Below are positions 1 through 8,296 of a stretch of DNA of 62,463 nucleotides, in pieces; positions within the stretch are counted from its first letter, which is position 1; each line of letters begins with the position of its first letter. The DNA comes from Roseomonas sp. (GTDB lineage Bacteria > Pseudomonadota > Alphaproteobacteria > Acetobacterales > Acetobacteraceae), in contig JADCFQ010000002.1 of assembly GCA_020249435.1 (NCBI GenBank), positions 1-62,463 of the forward strand. Reading direction: 5' to 3'. Made by a program: the position numbers and the translations under genes. The notes beneath the pieces are model-generated. The model ran no database searches and was not told where the DNA came from. It saw only the letters and a program-made list of their open reading frames with translations.

Positions 1-133
1 CAGAAGCTACATCGAAAGCAGGCTCGCCTATCGCATCCAGGAACTCGCCTATGGCGGGCTGCGGCCGGAAACACGCAAGCGGCTCGAAGCCCTCGGCGAA
101 AGGCTGGATGGCGGCAATGCCGTGCTGCGGCGC
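1..133. repeat. Terminal direct repeat, left copy
   Basis: The first 133 bases are identical to the last 133 (62331-62463). The repeat lies inside a coding frame that is continuous when the ends are joined, so it marks a circular molecule opened at an arbitrary point rather than a true phage terminal repeat. Unique length is about 62,330 bp. Confidence 0.95.
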
Positions 134-337
134 ATCCGCGCCGATAATCGCCCTTTGCCAGGCACGCAGCTTATTCGCGAATATGACGGCGTGCAGCATG
201 TCGTCACCGTGCGCGCCGATGATTTTGAATATGAGGGCCGGCCCTATCAATCGCTGTCTGCCATTGCGCGACACATCACCGGCACGCGCTGGAATGGCTG
301 GGTGTTCTTTGGTCTGAAATCGGGGGCGCACGCATGA
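1..337 (+). CDS. DUF2924 family protein, C-terminal part (continues from 62167)
   Basis: The codon frame enters at base 2 and ends with TGA at 335-337. Joined to 62167-62330 it gives a 166-residue protein. DUF2924 proteins are small, basic, and found next to serine recombinases in alphaproteobacterial prophages and islands; their biochemical role is not established, but a DNA-binding or recombination accessory role is often assumed. The stop overlaps the recombinase start in an ATGA, so the two are probably translationally coupled. The break is only the contig opening, not a truncation. Confidence 0.85.
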   Translation, partial: RSYIESRLAYRIQELAYGGLRPETRKRLEALGERLDGGNAVLRRIRADNRPLPGTQLIREYDGVQHVVTVRADDFEYEGRPYQSLSAIARHITGTRWNGWVFFGLKSGAHA

Positions 338-1674
338 CCCGCCGCAAGACAAGTGCCGAACCCGCCATGCCGGCCTCGGTGCAAAAGCGCCGCTGCGCTG
401 TCTATACGCGCAAATCCACGGACGAAGGACTGGAGAAGGAATTCAACACCCTCGACGCCCAGCGCGAATCTTGCGAGGCCTATATCGCGAGCCAGCGCGC
501 CGAGGGCTGGGTGCTGGTGCCGCATCGTTATGATGATGGCGGCTTTTCCGGAGGCTCGCTGGAACGCCCTGCGCTGCAACGCCTGCTGCGTGATATTGAA
601 TCCGATCAAGTCGATGTCATCGTCGTCTATAAGATCGACCGCCTGTCACGCTCCTTGATGGATTTCGCCAAGCTGGTCGAGGTGATGGACGCGCATGGCG
701 TGACCTTCGTTTCCGTTACACAGTCCTTCAACACCACGACCAGCATGGGGCGGCTGACGCTGAACATCCTGCTCAGCTTCGCGCAATTCGAACGCGAAGT
801 GATTGGCGAGCGCATCCGGGACAAGGTGGCGGCCTCCAAGGCGCGCGGCATGTGGATGGGGGGCAAGGTGCCACTTGGCTATGAGGTGGCCAATCGCAAG
901 CTGGTGGTGAATGACGCCGAGGCAAAAGGCGTGCGGCAGGTGTTTGAATGCTTCACTGAAACAGCCTCCGGCACCGAGACCGTGCAACGCCTGCAAGCGC
1001 AGCGCATCACCAGCAAATCCGGGCGGCTGCTCAACAAGGGCGATGTCTACAAGATCCTGCACCTGCGCACCTATGTCGGCGAGGTCGAACACAAGGGGCG
1101 CATCTATCCCGGCGAGCATCAGGCGATCGTGCCGCGCGCGCTGTGGAACAAGGTGCATGCGTTGCTGCAAACCAGCCCGCGGGCGCGCGTGGCGCAGAAT
1201 CGCCGCCACCAGACAGCGTTGCTGAAGGGGCTGATCTTTGGCTTGGATGGCAGGGCATTGTCGCCGACGCATTCGCGCAAGAAGGGACGCATGTATCGCT
1301 ACTACGTCGCGCAGCGCGTGTTGAAGGAGGAGCCCACCGGCGGCGATGACATTCTGCGCCGGATTTCCGCGGCGCAAATCGAAGGCGCAGTGATTGGCCA
1401 GGTGCGCGCGTTATTGCGCCAGCCGGAAATCGTTGCGGGCGGCTGGCTGGCCGCACAGCAGGAAGCGCCCGACCTTTCGGAAGAAGATGCACGCGACGCC
1501 CTGGCACGGCTTGACCCGCTTTGGGAGGAACTTTTCCCAGCCGAGCAGCAGCGCATCATCCATGCCCTGGTGGACCGCGTGGTGGTTGGCCCGACCGGCG
1601 CCGACATACGGCTGCGCGTGGAGGGGCTGGGCAGCCTGGCGCGCGACCTTGGGCGGGGAGGTCGGGCAGCATGA
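334..1674 (+). CDS. Serine site-specific recombinase
   Basis: A 446-residue large-type serine recombinase. The N-terminal resolvase domain has the catalytic motif YTRKSTDEG with Ser28, the conserved DRLSRS stretch near residue 100 and FAQFEREVIGERI near 150. It is followed by the Recombinase domain, with GYEV and a basic central region around 180-330. The zinc-ribbon segment of longer relatives is not obvious because the expected cysteines are missing. Role: strand exchange for integration and excision of the element, or DNA inversion. Its place beside the repressor suits a phage integrase. It overlaps both neighbours by ATGA junctions. No attachment site could be identified. Confidence 0.92.
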   Translation: MTRRKTSAEPAMPASVQKRRCAVYTRKSTDEGLEKEFNTLDAQRESCEAYIASQRAEGWVLVPHRYDDGGFSGGSLERPALQRLLRDIESDQVDVIVVYKIDRLSRSLMDFAKLVEVMDAHGVTFVSVTQSFNTTTSMGRLTLNILLSFAQFEREVIGERIRDKVAASKARGMWMGGKVPLGYEVANRKLVVNDAEAKGVRQVFECFTETASGTETVQRLQAQRITSKSGRLLNKGDVYKILHLRTYVGEVEHKGRIYPGEHQAIVPRALWNKVHALLQTSPRARVAQNRRHQTALLKGLIFGLDGRALSPTHSRKKGRMYRYYVAQRVLKEEPTGGDDILRRISAAQIEGAVIGQVRALLRQPEIVAGGWLAAQQEAPDLSEEDARDALARLDPLWEELFPAEQQRIIHALVDRVVVGPTGADIRLRVEGLGSLARDLGRGGRAA

Positions 1675-2081
1675 CCATGCCCGTTTCGCACGTCACCGTG
1701 CGCGTACCGCTGACCATCCGCCGGCGCCCTGGGCGCAAGACCCTGGTATCCTTGGGGTTTGGTGCCGAGGGCGGGCGCATCGCGACCAAGGCCGATCCGG
1801 CGCTGCTGAAGGCGCTGGCGCGGGCGTTCCGCTATCAGAAGCTATTGAACGAGGGGCGTTACGCCAGCATTAGCGAAATGGCGGCGGGGGAGAAGATCGA
1901 GCGGGGGTATCTGGGCACGCTGCTACGGCTCACGTTGTTGGCGCCGGAATTGGTCGAGGCGATCCTGAACGGACGGCAGCCGCAGTGGCTGACGCTGCCA
2001 AGGCTGCTTGAGGGTGTGCCGGCGGCGTGGGGGGAGCAGCGGTTGGGCCGTGCTTCGGCTTCGGGCGGGATGGGCTATTGA
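1671..2081 (+). CDS. Recombinase-associated HTH protein
   Basis: A 136-residue protein whose ATG overlaps the recombinase stop (ATGA). The basic N-terminus resembles a beta-rich DNA-contact segment. Residues about 60-100 (ISEMAAGEKIERGYLGTLLR, then LTLLAPELVEAILNGRQP) read as a ParB-like helix-turn-helix. Genes of this type commonly follow DUF2924 and serine recombinase genes in alphaproteobacteria, so a recombination directionality or DNA-binding accessory function is plausible but unproven. The C-terminal stretch LEGVPAAWGEQR is echoed in a remnant at 2823-2942. Confidence 0.75.
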   Translation: MTMPVSHVTVRVPLTIRRRPGRKTLVSLGFGAEGGRIATKADPALLKALARAFRYQKLLNEGRYASISEMAAGEKIERGYLGTLLRLTLLAPELVEAILNGRQPQWLTLPRLLEGVPAAWGEQRLGRASASGGMGY

Positions 2082-2135
2082 AAATGCTGATCGGACTAAG
2101 TATCTCTCCTTACATCCTTACTAGGGGAATTCGAT

Positions 2136-2372
2136 ATGCTGGCTAAATTGACCTCGAAAAACCAGTTGACGCTGCCAAAAGCGGTGCTGTCGTCCTGTCA
2201 AGGTGCCGAGTATTTCGACGTTGTGGAAGATAACGGGCGCATTGTGCTGACACCTGTGCGGCTCAATCGGGCTGATGCTGTTCGTGCCAAGCTCGCTGAT
2301 CTGGGCATCACCGAGAAGGACGTGACCGCAGCGGTGGCCTGGTCGCGCAAGACGGCACGCAAGGCCGGATGA
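2136..2372 (+). CDS. AbrB/MazE-fold antitoxin
   Basis: A 78-residue protein with the swapped-hairpin AbrB signature near the N-terminus (LAKLTSKNQLTLPKAVLSS, then VVEDNGRIVLTPV). A purine-rich AGGGGAA lies about 8 bases before the ATG. As the first gene of a two-gene module it should neutralise the PIN toxin encoded immediately downstream (ATGA overlap at 2369-2372) and repress its own promoter. Family assignment is from fold-typical residues. Confidence 0.85.
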   Translation: MLAKLTSKNQLTLPKAVLSSCQGAEYFDVVEDNGRIVLTPVRLNRADAVRAKLADLGITEKDVTAAVAWSRKTARKAG

Positions 2373-2788
2373 AACCGCCCCGCATCGTTCTTGATACCAA
2401 TGTTTTGTTGTCAGCACTGCTGTTTCACGCAGGGGCTCTTTCTTGGTTGCGCCCTGCCTGGCAGTCGGAAGCCATTCATCCCCTGGCCAGTCACGACACG
2501 ACGACGGAATTGATCCGGGTATTGTCATACCCAAAATTCAAATTGACCTCTGACGAGCGGGAGGACCTGCTGGGCGACTACCTGCCTTGGTGTGAAACCG
2601 TCACTGTGCCGAACAAGACCAAGGTTCCGGATTGCCGCGATCCTTTTGACCGTCCATTCTTAGCACTCGCCCTGACTGCCAAGGCGGACGCCTTGATCAC
2701 CGGCGACAAGGACCTGCTGGTTCTTTCGCATTTATGCGCGGTACCAATCCTGACGCCGACAGTGCTTCGGGATCGAATTCAGCCATAA
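2369..2788 (+). CDS. PIN-domain ribonuclease toxin
   Basis: A 139-residue PIN-family toxin. The first acidic residue is in VLDTNVLLSALLF, a central Glu is in TTELIRVLSYPKF, and the C-terminal acidic cluster is in DPFDRPFLALALTAKADALITGDKDLL. These carboxylates bind the metal in PIN nucleases, which cut RNA. It is translationally coupled to the AbrB-type antitoxin upstream. It sits between the recombinase cassette and the metabolic cargo. Confidence 0.87.
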   Translation: MKPPRIVLDTNVLLSALLFHAGALSWLRPAWQSEAIHPLASHDTTTELIRVLSYPKFKLTSDEREDLLGDYLPWCETVTVPNKTKVPDCRDPFDRPFLALALTAKADALITGDKDLLVLSHLCAVPILTPTVLRDRIQP

Positions 2789-2822
2789 GCAAAGAAATGA
2801 GGCGAGCAGGCGGCAGCAGAGG

Positions 2823-2942
2823 ATGTTTCGGCGGCCAGAGGGGATGACGTCGCCGCAGCTGCTGGAGGGGACGCCGGTGGGGTGGGCACATCAGCGGCAA
2901 CATCTTTCGTCCAATGCACCGACCATACTCACCGAACGCTAG
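2823..2942 (+). pseudogene. Remnant of a recombinase-associated HTH gene 3' end
   Basis: A short in-frame stretch ending in TAG reads GMTSPQLLEGTPVGWAHQR, closely resembling the C-terminus of the 1671-2081 product (LTLPRLLEGVPAAWGEQR). No start region or body remains. The toxin-antitoxin pair at 2136-2788 therefore lies between two versions of the same 3' end, suggesting insertion or recombination there. The rest of 2789-2969 shows no gene. Confidence 0.5.
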
Positions 2943-2969
2943 GTCCGGATCGAGACGTGACGTCCAATC

Positions 2970-3878
2970 CTACCGCTTCGGGAGCCAGCGTTTGCTGATG
3001 CGGCAGGCAACCGTAAAGGCGGGATTGAAAACATTGCCGACATCATAGCGCACCACCTGGCCCATCAGATGGCTGGCGGCATGCGCGTCCATGCCATAGT
3101 CTTCGCCAAGCCAGCGCAACATTTCGGTCGTTGCGTGCTGCAAGGCCTGATCAAGTGGCCGCGCGTTGCCGACGGTGAAGATATCGTCGGACGTCTCGCC
3201 CCGCGGCCAAGTGATCTTCCGCTTCAGCACGCGGAAGGTGACCTCCATCTCGAAGGACGTCTCAATGCCGGTGCCGACGATTTCGCCGTCGCCCTGGCAG
3301 GCATGCCCGTCGCCTAAATAGAAAAGCGCACCGGGCACTGCGACGGGAAACCAGGCCGTCGTGCCGGGGGCAAACAGCCGGTAATCCATATTGCCGCCAT
3401 TCTGTGCACTGGTCGCGGTGGAGAGCGCCTGGCCGCCAGCGGGCGCCACCCCAAAGCAGCCAATCATCGGCTGGATGGGCGGGGCGAAATCCTCGAGCCC
3501 TTTCACCTTGTCCTGCAGCCGCGCCGTCCCGGCCTCGCGATCAATATCCCAGACGACGCGCTGCTGCGGTGGTCGGTCCAGGATGGCGGCCGGGTCCAGC
3601 ACAGTCAGGGCGAGCGGCGAATAGGTCCAGCCAGTTGCGCGGCTCGGTGTCAGCCGATCAATCCGGACGGCGAGCGTATCCCCAGGCTCGGCGCCCTCAA
3701 TGAAGAAGGGACCCGTCATCGGATTTGGGCGGCTGGCGACGGTAACTTCGCGCGCGTCCAGCCCGGATGCATCGAGTGTATCGGTGACCACCGTGTCGCC
3801 ATCCGCAACGCGCAGGCAGGGTTCTGCGACGCCGATTGCGTTGAAATAGCGTGTGGGGTGAAAGCGGTGCTTGGCCAT
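2970..3878 (-). CDS. Acetamidase/formamidase family protein
   Basis: A 302-residue FmdA/AmdA-type amidohydrolase, which releases ammonia from short amides such as formamide or acetamide in the cytoplasm. Recognisable stretches are GPFFIEGAEPGDTLAVRID near 75, MIGCFGVAPAGG near 160, GGNMDYRLFAPGTTAWFPV near 190, the metal-site-like GDGHACQGDGE near 210, and a C-terminal MGQVVRYDVGNVFNP. The ATG at 3878 is preferred over upstream starts because AAGGAAG lies just before it. It is a chromosomal-type metabolic gene, unexpected in a phage genome. Confidence 0.85.
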   Translation of the reverse strand: MAKHRFHPTRYFNAIGVAEPCLRVADGDTVVTDTLDASGLDAREVTVASRPNPMTGPFFIEGAEPGDTLAVRIDRLTPSRATGWTYSPLALTVLDPAAILDRPPQQRVVWDIDREAGTARLQDKVKGLEDFAPPIQPMIGCFGVAPAGGQALSTATSAQNGGNMDYRLFAPGTTAWFPVAVPGALFYLGDGHACQGDGEIVGTGIETSFEMEVTFRVLKRKITWPRGETSDDIFTVGNARPLDQALQHATTEMLRWLGEDYGMDAHAASHLMGQVVRYDVGNVFNPAFTVACRISKRWLPKR

Positions 3879-4034
3879 GGGCTTCCTTGGATTTCTCGCT
3901 GGCTTGGGCCATTTGGTTTGCGCCATGGCCCGCTTCAATCACGTTAGGAACCGGGATGCGCCGCGGTCAAGGCGCAGCGCAGGCGGGGAGCTTGGCACCG
4001 TAGGCGGTTGAGGCGCTCCTGAACGTACACCTGT

Positions 4035-4080
4035 CAATGAAAGAAAACGCGGCTACGCTCTCAAGCCGCGGTTTTCATTG
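4035..4080. repeat. Long imperfect inverted repeat between divergent genes
   Basis: CAATGAAA (4035-4042) and a following CGCGGCT arm (4048-4054) pair with AGCCGCG (4064-4070) and TTTCATTG (4073-4080), giving a stem of about 15 pairs with a small bulge and a nine-base loop. It lies between the divergent starts at 3878 and 4129, so it is more likely an operator, cruciform or element end than a transcription terminator. The remainder of 3879-4128 shows no gene. Confidence 0.6.
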
Positions 4081-4128
4081 AAAGCCAACTTTCATAAGCC
4101 GGTTCACCACGCGATAGGGAATGAAATA

Positions 4129-4965
4129 ATGCCCGCCTTCACCCGCACCATCGGCATAGATTACTCAGGCGCGGAAGTCCCCAACGCCAGCCTCAAGGGT
4201 CTGCGCGTCTATAGGGCCGAGGGTGATGCGCCGCCGGTTGAAGTGCCCCCGCCGCCCAGCCCGCGCAAATACTGGTCCCGGAAGGGCATCGCTGCCTGGC
4301 TGGTGGAAACGCTCCGCGATGGGCCACCCACGCTGGTCGGCATAGATCACGGCTTTTCCTTCCCGCTGCGTTATTTTGAAGTGCATGGGCTGCTGCCTGA
4401 ATGGCCTCGGTTTCTCGATGATTTTCAGCGCCATTGGCCAACGGATGAAGATCACACCTATGTGGATTTCGTGCGCGATGGCTCGGCGGGCAATGGCGCC
4501 AAGCGCCTGGGTAATCCCCGCTGGCGGAGGCTGACCGAAGAACGCGCCGGCAATGCGAAATCCGTCTTTCATTTCGATGTGCAGGGCACCGTCGCCAAAT
4601 CCACCCATGCGGGTATTCCCTGGCTGCGTTTCATCCGCCGGAAACTCGGCCCGCGCGTGCATTTTTGGCCCTTTGACGGGTGGGAAATTCCGCAGGGCAA
4701 ATCTGCCATCGCCGAGGTCTATCCCGCGCTCTGGAGCCACGCCTACCCCCGCGCCGACCGCACCGGCGATCAGCATGATGCCTTCACCATCGCCGCCTGG
4801 CTTTCCCAAGCCAATCGAGACGGCAGCCTCGCAGGCTTCCTGCAGCCGGATCTGGCACCGCCGGAAAAGGTCATCGCGCAGGTGGAAGGCTGGATTTTGG
4901 GCGTTGGCGGGGCTTCCACTCAATGGGGCAATTTGGCGACGGCAGGGGTCAAGGGCCACGCCTGA
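4129..4965 (+). CDS. DUF429-like protein (RNase H-fold, hypothetical)
   Basis: A 278-residue protein. GIDYSGAE near residue 8, LVGIDHGFSFPL near 70, EVYPALWSHAYP near 195 and QHDAFTIAAWL near 215 have the spacing of acidic strands in the DUF429 branch of the RNase H-like fold, but the family is not certain. Function is unknown. AGGGA precedes the ATG by about eight bases, which supports this start over 4078. It is chromosomal in character, divergent from the acetamidase gene and upstream of a Bug-type binding protein. Confidence 0.6.
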   Translation: MPAFTRTIGIDYSGAEVPNASLKGLRVYRAEGDAPPVEVPPPPSPRKYWSRKGIAAWLVETLRDGPPTLVGIDHGFSFPLRYFEVHGLLPEWPRFLDDFQRHWPTDEDHTYVDFVRDGSAGNGAKRLGNPRWRRLTEERAGNAKSVFHFDVQGTVAKSTHAGIPWLRFIRRKLGPRVHFWPFDGWEIPQGKSAIAEVYPALWSHAYPRADRTGDQHDAFTIAAWLSQANRDGSLAGFLQPDLAPPEKVIAQVEGWILGVGGASTQWGNLATAGVKGHA

Positions 4966-5042
4966 TGCGCCGAACATCGCTTGATCCGCCACGCGGGCAC
5001 CGATAGCCTTTTTCCAAAACCACAAGGTCGGGGGAAATAGGC

Positions 5043-6035
5043 ATGGCATCAGGTGAAATGACGCAAGGAGCATCCGTCAGCCGACGCGCGGTCGTGGCGG
5101 GTGGGTTTGCCTCGGCTTTGGTCGGGCGCGCTGCAGGCGCGGAAACCTGGCCCAGTCGGCCTGTGCGGATCATGGTGCCCTTTGCCGCCGGCAGCCCGCT
5201 GGACCTGCCCGCCCGCGCCATCGCCGATCAACTGACCGAGGCGCTTGGCCGGCCTGTCATTGTGGAAAATCGCGGTGGTGCCGGTGGCGCTGTGGGTACT
5301 CAGGCCGTCATCGCCGCCAATGATCCGCATTTCATGATGCTGACGACCGGCGCGGTCGCGATCCATCCCGCACTGGTCCGCAACCCGATTTTTGATCCTT
5401 TCCAGGATTTGAAGCCGATCACGCTTGTGCTCGATTCCTCGCTGGTGCTGGTGGTGCGGCAGGAAAGCCCCTTCGCGGACCTTGCAGCATTGCTCAGCCA
5501 TGCGAAGGCCAATCCAGGGCGCATCAGCTATGGCACCTCTGGCGTTGGCGCGACAACGCATTTGGCAAGCGCGCTTTTCGCGCATCGTGCCGGCATTGAT
5601 TTGCTGCATGTGCCGTTTCGTGGGAGCAGCCCGGCCACCGCGGCGCTTCTGGCCGGCGATATTGATATGATGGTCACCAGCACGAATGAGGGGATGCAGC
5701 ATATCAGCGGCGGTCGCGTGCGCGCGCTTGGCGTGACATCCACCGCCCCGCTGCCCATGCTGCCTGGCGTCCCACCGATCGCAGGCCTGGTGCCTGGCTA
5801 TGAGGCTTCCATTTGGTACGCAATGCTCGGCCCGCGCGCGATGTCGGACGCGGTGGTGGATCGGCTGATCGCCGGCATGGCGCCGCTCCGCCGCGGTTCG
5901 CAATTGCAGGAGAGGCTGGCGGCGATTGGCGCGACGCTCAGGCTTGATGGCCCTGGGCCGCTGGCTGAAAGACTGCGCCAGGAAGTGCCGCAATGGCGCG
6001 AATTGGGGCAGGCGAGTGGGCTTGTGCTGGATTGA
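5043..6035 (+). CDS. Bug/TctC-type tripartite tricarboxylate transporter binding protein
   Basis: A 330-residue periplasmic solute-binding protein. A twin-arginine-like leader (SRRAVVAGGFASAL) precedes WPSRPVRIMVPFAAGSPLD, the typical start of the mature TctC fold. VIVENRGGAGGAVGTQAV near 75, YGTSGVGATTHLASALFAH near 165 and LLHVPFRGSSPA near 190 are family hallmarks. It would bind a carboxylate ligand for a TctAB permease not encoded here; Bug proteins are often orphans and are very numerous in Acetobacteraceae and Burkholderiales. It is not a usual phage gene. Confidence 0.9.
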   Translation: MASGEMTQGASVSRRAVVAGGFASALVGRAAGAETWPSRPVRIMVPFAAGSPLDLPARAIADQLTEALGRPVIVENRGGAGGAVGTQAVIAANDPHFMMLTTGAVAIHPALVRNPIFDPFQDLKPITLVLDSSLVLVVRQESPFADLAALLSHAKANPGRISYGTSGVGATTHLASALFAHRAGIDLLHVPFRGSSPATAALLAGDIDMMVTSTNEGMQHISGGRVRALGVTSTAPLPMLPGVPPIAGLVPGYEASIWYAMLGPRAMSDAVVDRLIAGMAPLRRGSQLQERLAAIGATLRLDGPGPLAERLRQEVPQWRELGQASGLVLD

Positions 6036-6045
6036 TTTGAATTTC

Positions 6046-6591
6046 ATGTCACCCCATGCCTCGCCGCATCTGCGCGCACTCGGCGCAGCCTTGCCAGCGG
6101 GGCTGAGGCGTTTTCACGCCGATGCCGAAAGGCGCACAGTATCCGGGCAGGCAAGGGTAACGACAGGCGGCGTATTCGGGCGCGTGCTGCTTCGTTTGCT
6201 TGGTCTACATGTTCGTGATGGTAAGCAGCCGCTGGACGTTACCTTCATGCCCGATGGCAGCGGTACGATCTGGGATCGATGCTTCGGGACGGGCCGCTTT
6301 ATCAGCCGGATTGAAGCCGGCGGCAGCGGCTTTCTAATCGAAACCTTTGGTCCCGTTACCTTACGATTTTGGCTGGCCCCGGATGGAGAGGCAATTTCAT
6401 GGGGGCTGCAGCGCGCCGCGGTGTTTGGCCTCGTGCTTCCCTCATTTCTCGCGCCGCATATCGCTGCACGGGAATGGTTAGCCGCTGACAAAGCCTATGC
6501 AATGTCCGTGGTCGTCTCGCTGCCGCTGCTTGGTTTGATATTGCAATATGAGGGTGAGCTTTATCTGCCGCAGTTTAGTGAGCCAGACTGA
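6046..6591 (+). CDS. DUF4166 domain-containing protein
   Basis: A 181-residue protein consistent with DUF4166. LRRFHADAERRTVSGQARV near residue 18 and TFMPDGSGTIWDRCFG near 65 match my recollection of the domain, as do the C-terminal hydrophobic segments around 125-175. DUF4166 is often fused to or encoded with saccharopine-dehydrogenase-like and DCC proteins, and both occur immediately downstream on the opposite strand, which supports the call. The ATG at 6046 follows the Bug gene stop by ten bases, so the two may be co-transcribed. Confidence 0.7.
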   Translation: MSPHASPHLRALGAALPAGLRRFHADAERRTVSGQARVTTGGVFGRVLLRLLGLHVRDGKQPLDVTFMPDGSGTIWDRCFGTGRFISRIEAGGSGFLIETFGPVTLRFWLAPDGEAISWGLQRAAVFGLVLPSFLAPHIAAREWLAADKAYAMSVVVSLPLLGLILQYEGELYLPQFSEPD

Positions 6592-6617
6592 GAAGCAGCA
6601 AGCAGCCGACCGTTTTC

Positions 6618-7073
6618 TCAACCCACCAAACGCGACCGCTGTTCCGGTGTTAGCAGGCTGCAATGCTCATGATGCCCAAACCAGCGATATCGATTGCGTG
6701 CAACAAGCCTGTACAGCGCATCGCGAAGGGCTTCAGGCATCAGGCGGGTAATCTCCAGCAAGCGCCAGGCACCGCCGAGCACTGGCAAAAGGCGCAGATA
6801 GCCGCCGCTCATCCCCCAGCAATGCCCGTCCATGATCAGCAGATAGGTGGTATCAATCTCCACGCCGAAATGGCGGTATAGCGCAGTGCCAAGCTTACCT
6901 TGCGCCGATGTATAAAGGATTTTTCCTTGGCCGTCGGCTGACATCAACCAGCGCACCCCGCCGGAGCAAAGCCCACAATGCCCGTCAAACACGAAAAGCG
7001 GACGGCTTTCGTCAAACACCGGCACATTGGGATCGTCGCGCCAGGAGAAGGCTTCTGAGGAATAGCGTGTCAT
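6618..7073 (-). CDS. DCC-family thiol-disulfide oxidoreductase (DUF393)
   Basis: A 151-residue protein with the family signature FVFDGHCGLCSGGVRWL near residue 30, containing the DxxCxxC pattern, and the C-terminal LVARNRYRWFGHHEHCSLLTP. The thioredoxin-like fold predicts a redox role, but substrates are unknown. Its ATG overlaps the stop of the saccharopine-dehydrogenase-like gene upstream (ATGA at 7070-7073), so the two form one operon. Confidence 0.85.
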   Translation of the reverse strand: MTRYSSEAFSWRDDPNVPVFDESRPLFVFDGHCGLCSGGVRWLMSADGQGKILYTSAQGKLGTALYRHFGVEIDTTYLLIMDGHCWGMSGGYLRLLPVLGGAWRLLEITRLMPEALRDALYRLVARNRYRWFGHHEHCSLLTPEQRSRLVG

Positions 7074-8167
7074 GCCCGTATTGCCGTTATATCCAACGAC
7101 GCCAGAGCGCCAAGATACTCGTCCAGGCTGATCAGGTCGAGGCACGGACGTGCACCGGCAGGGATTGATCCACCATGTGCAAGGCGTCGTGCAATCAGGA
7201 TTGCTGGAATACAGGGGATATTCGGCCCGTGGCCAGAGCGGGCGATGATGCGCTCGGTGCGGATCAGCGCTTTGCCATCATGTCCTGTCCCACTGATCCG
7301 CATATGGAAGCCGCTGCGTGCGCTACCCCGCCAATCGAAAAGGAATGAGCCCTTCAGCAACGCGTTTGACCAGCGGTCGAGCCTTGGCAACAAACCAAAA
7401 CGCACCCCCCATGAAAGCAACCATGTGCCGAAATGCAGCAGCGCGATCTCATGGCCGGCGCCAAAGCGTATCTGCTTGAGCATTGGATAGCGCGCGGGAA
7501 ACAACTCCAGGTCGGGCACATCGCAATAGCCAAACCAGCGTCGGCCCAACTCCGGATAGACCTCACTATGCAGCCCCTGCCACCCGAAGACGCGTTGCAT
7601 GCGCCCGTCGATCAGGGTGGTGAAGGGACGCCCAACATAGGAAAGAACGGCGCTTGCCGTGCCGAGACCTCGGTTGGTCTGCTGCGCCGCGGTGATCCCG
7701 TAATCCACCTCCTCGATTTCGGCGAAGTGGCGCGCTGCGTCGTCCAGATAAGCAGCCGTGAGGCATGGCACCGAACTGGCACCGGAGATGACCGCAACAC
7801 CTCGCTCACGCGCTGCGCGATCAAGCTCCCCAATGTTCCGGACAAAGGCGCGCGCATCGGCCAGGTCGCAGTAATGGGCGCCCATAGCGATTGCCGCTTC
7901 GGCCACGGCATAGCTTTGGTGCTGAAACGGACCCACGGCGTGAATAACCAGGCCTGGGCGCAGCGCCGCTAGGGGCTCAGTAAGATTACCGCCTATGTTC
8001 AATGCTGCAGCCTCGGCGGGATTGGCCCCACCAAGGCCCGCGACAAAGGCTTGGGCCTTGGCCAGCGAGCGTCCAGCGATGATCAGGGTTATCGCCGGAT
8101 CGTCCTTCAGGGCACGCGCGATATAGCTGCCGAAGTTACCGTAGCCACCGAGGATCAGGACTCGCAT
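7070..8167 (-). CDS. Saccharopine dehydrogenase-like NAD(P)-binding protein
   Basis: A 365-residue protein opening with the Rossmann motif MRVLILGGYGNFGSYIARAL. VIHAVGPFQHQSYAVAEAAI near 85 and HYCDLADARAFV near 105 are typical of saccharopine-dehydrogenase-like oxidoreductases. The substrate is unknown; with DCC and DUF4166 neighbours it belongs to an uncharacterised module, not lysine biosynthesis. An ATG two codons upstream (8173) is also possible and no clear ribosome-binding site decides. The far-upstream TTG at 8296 would add a non-homologous leader and was not chosen. Confidence 0.82.
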   Translation of the reverse strand: MRVLILGGYGNFGSYIARALKDDPAITLIIAGRSLAKAQAFVAGLGGANPAEAAALNIGGNLTEPLAALRPGLVIHAVGPFQHQSYAVAEAAIAMGAHYCDLADARAFVRNIGELDRAARERGVAVISGASSVPCLTAAYLDDAARHFAEIEEVDYGITAAQQTNRGLGTASAVLSYVGRPFTTLIDGRMQRVFGWQGLHSEVYPELGRRWFGYCDVPDLELFPARYPMLKQIRFGAGHEIALLHFGTWLLSWGVRFGLLPRLDRWSNALLKGSFLFDWRGSARSGFHMRISGTGHDGKALIRTERIIARSGHGPNIPCIPAILIARRLAHGGSIPAGARPCLDLISLDEYLGALASLDITAIRA

Positions 8168-8296
8168 TGTCATGAGCTTAACCATCGCACGACTTGCCGA
8201 GCTATCGGCAGGCAGGATGCCGAAAAAACGGCTCGCAACCCCATAAAAAGCTAACTGCGACCGGCACGAGCGAAGCGGCCGAAACTGGATAAGCAA

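Noticed and set aside
1-133. A true phage direct terminal repeat for packaging
   Set aside because: The repeat is inside a coding gene and short, with a frame continuing across the join; an assembly overlap of a circular molecule explains it better. The GpA-type terminase also suggests cos packaging.
4165-6047. Two long minus-strand frames opposite the DUF429-like and Bug genes
   Set aside because: The plus-strand frames have family motifs and ribosome-binding sites; the minus frames are Arg/His-rich without motifs.
2970-8167. Contamination by a chromosomal contig
   Set aside because: Cannot be excluded without reads, but the circle closes and a phage tail fragment lies beyond the cargo, so the cargo is bracketed by phage sequence on both sides.
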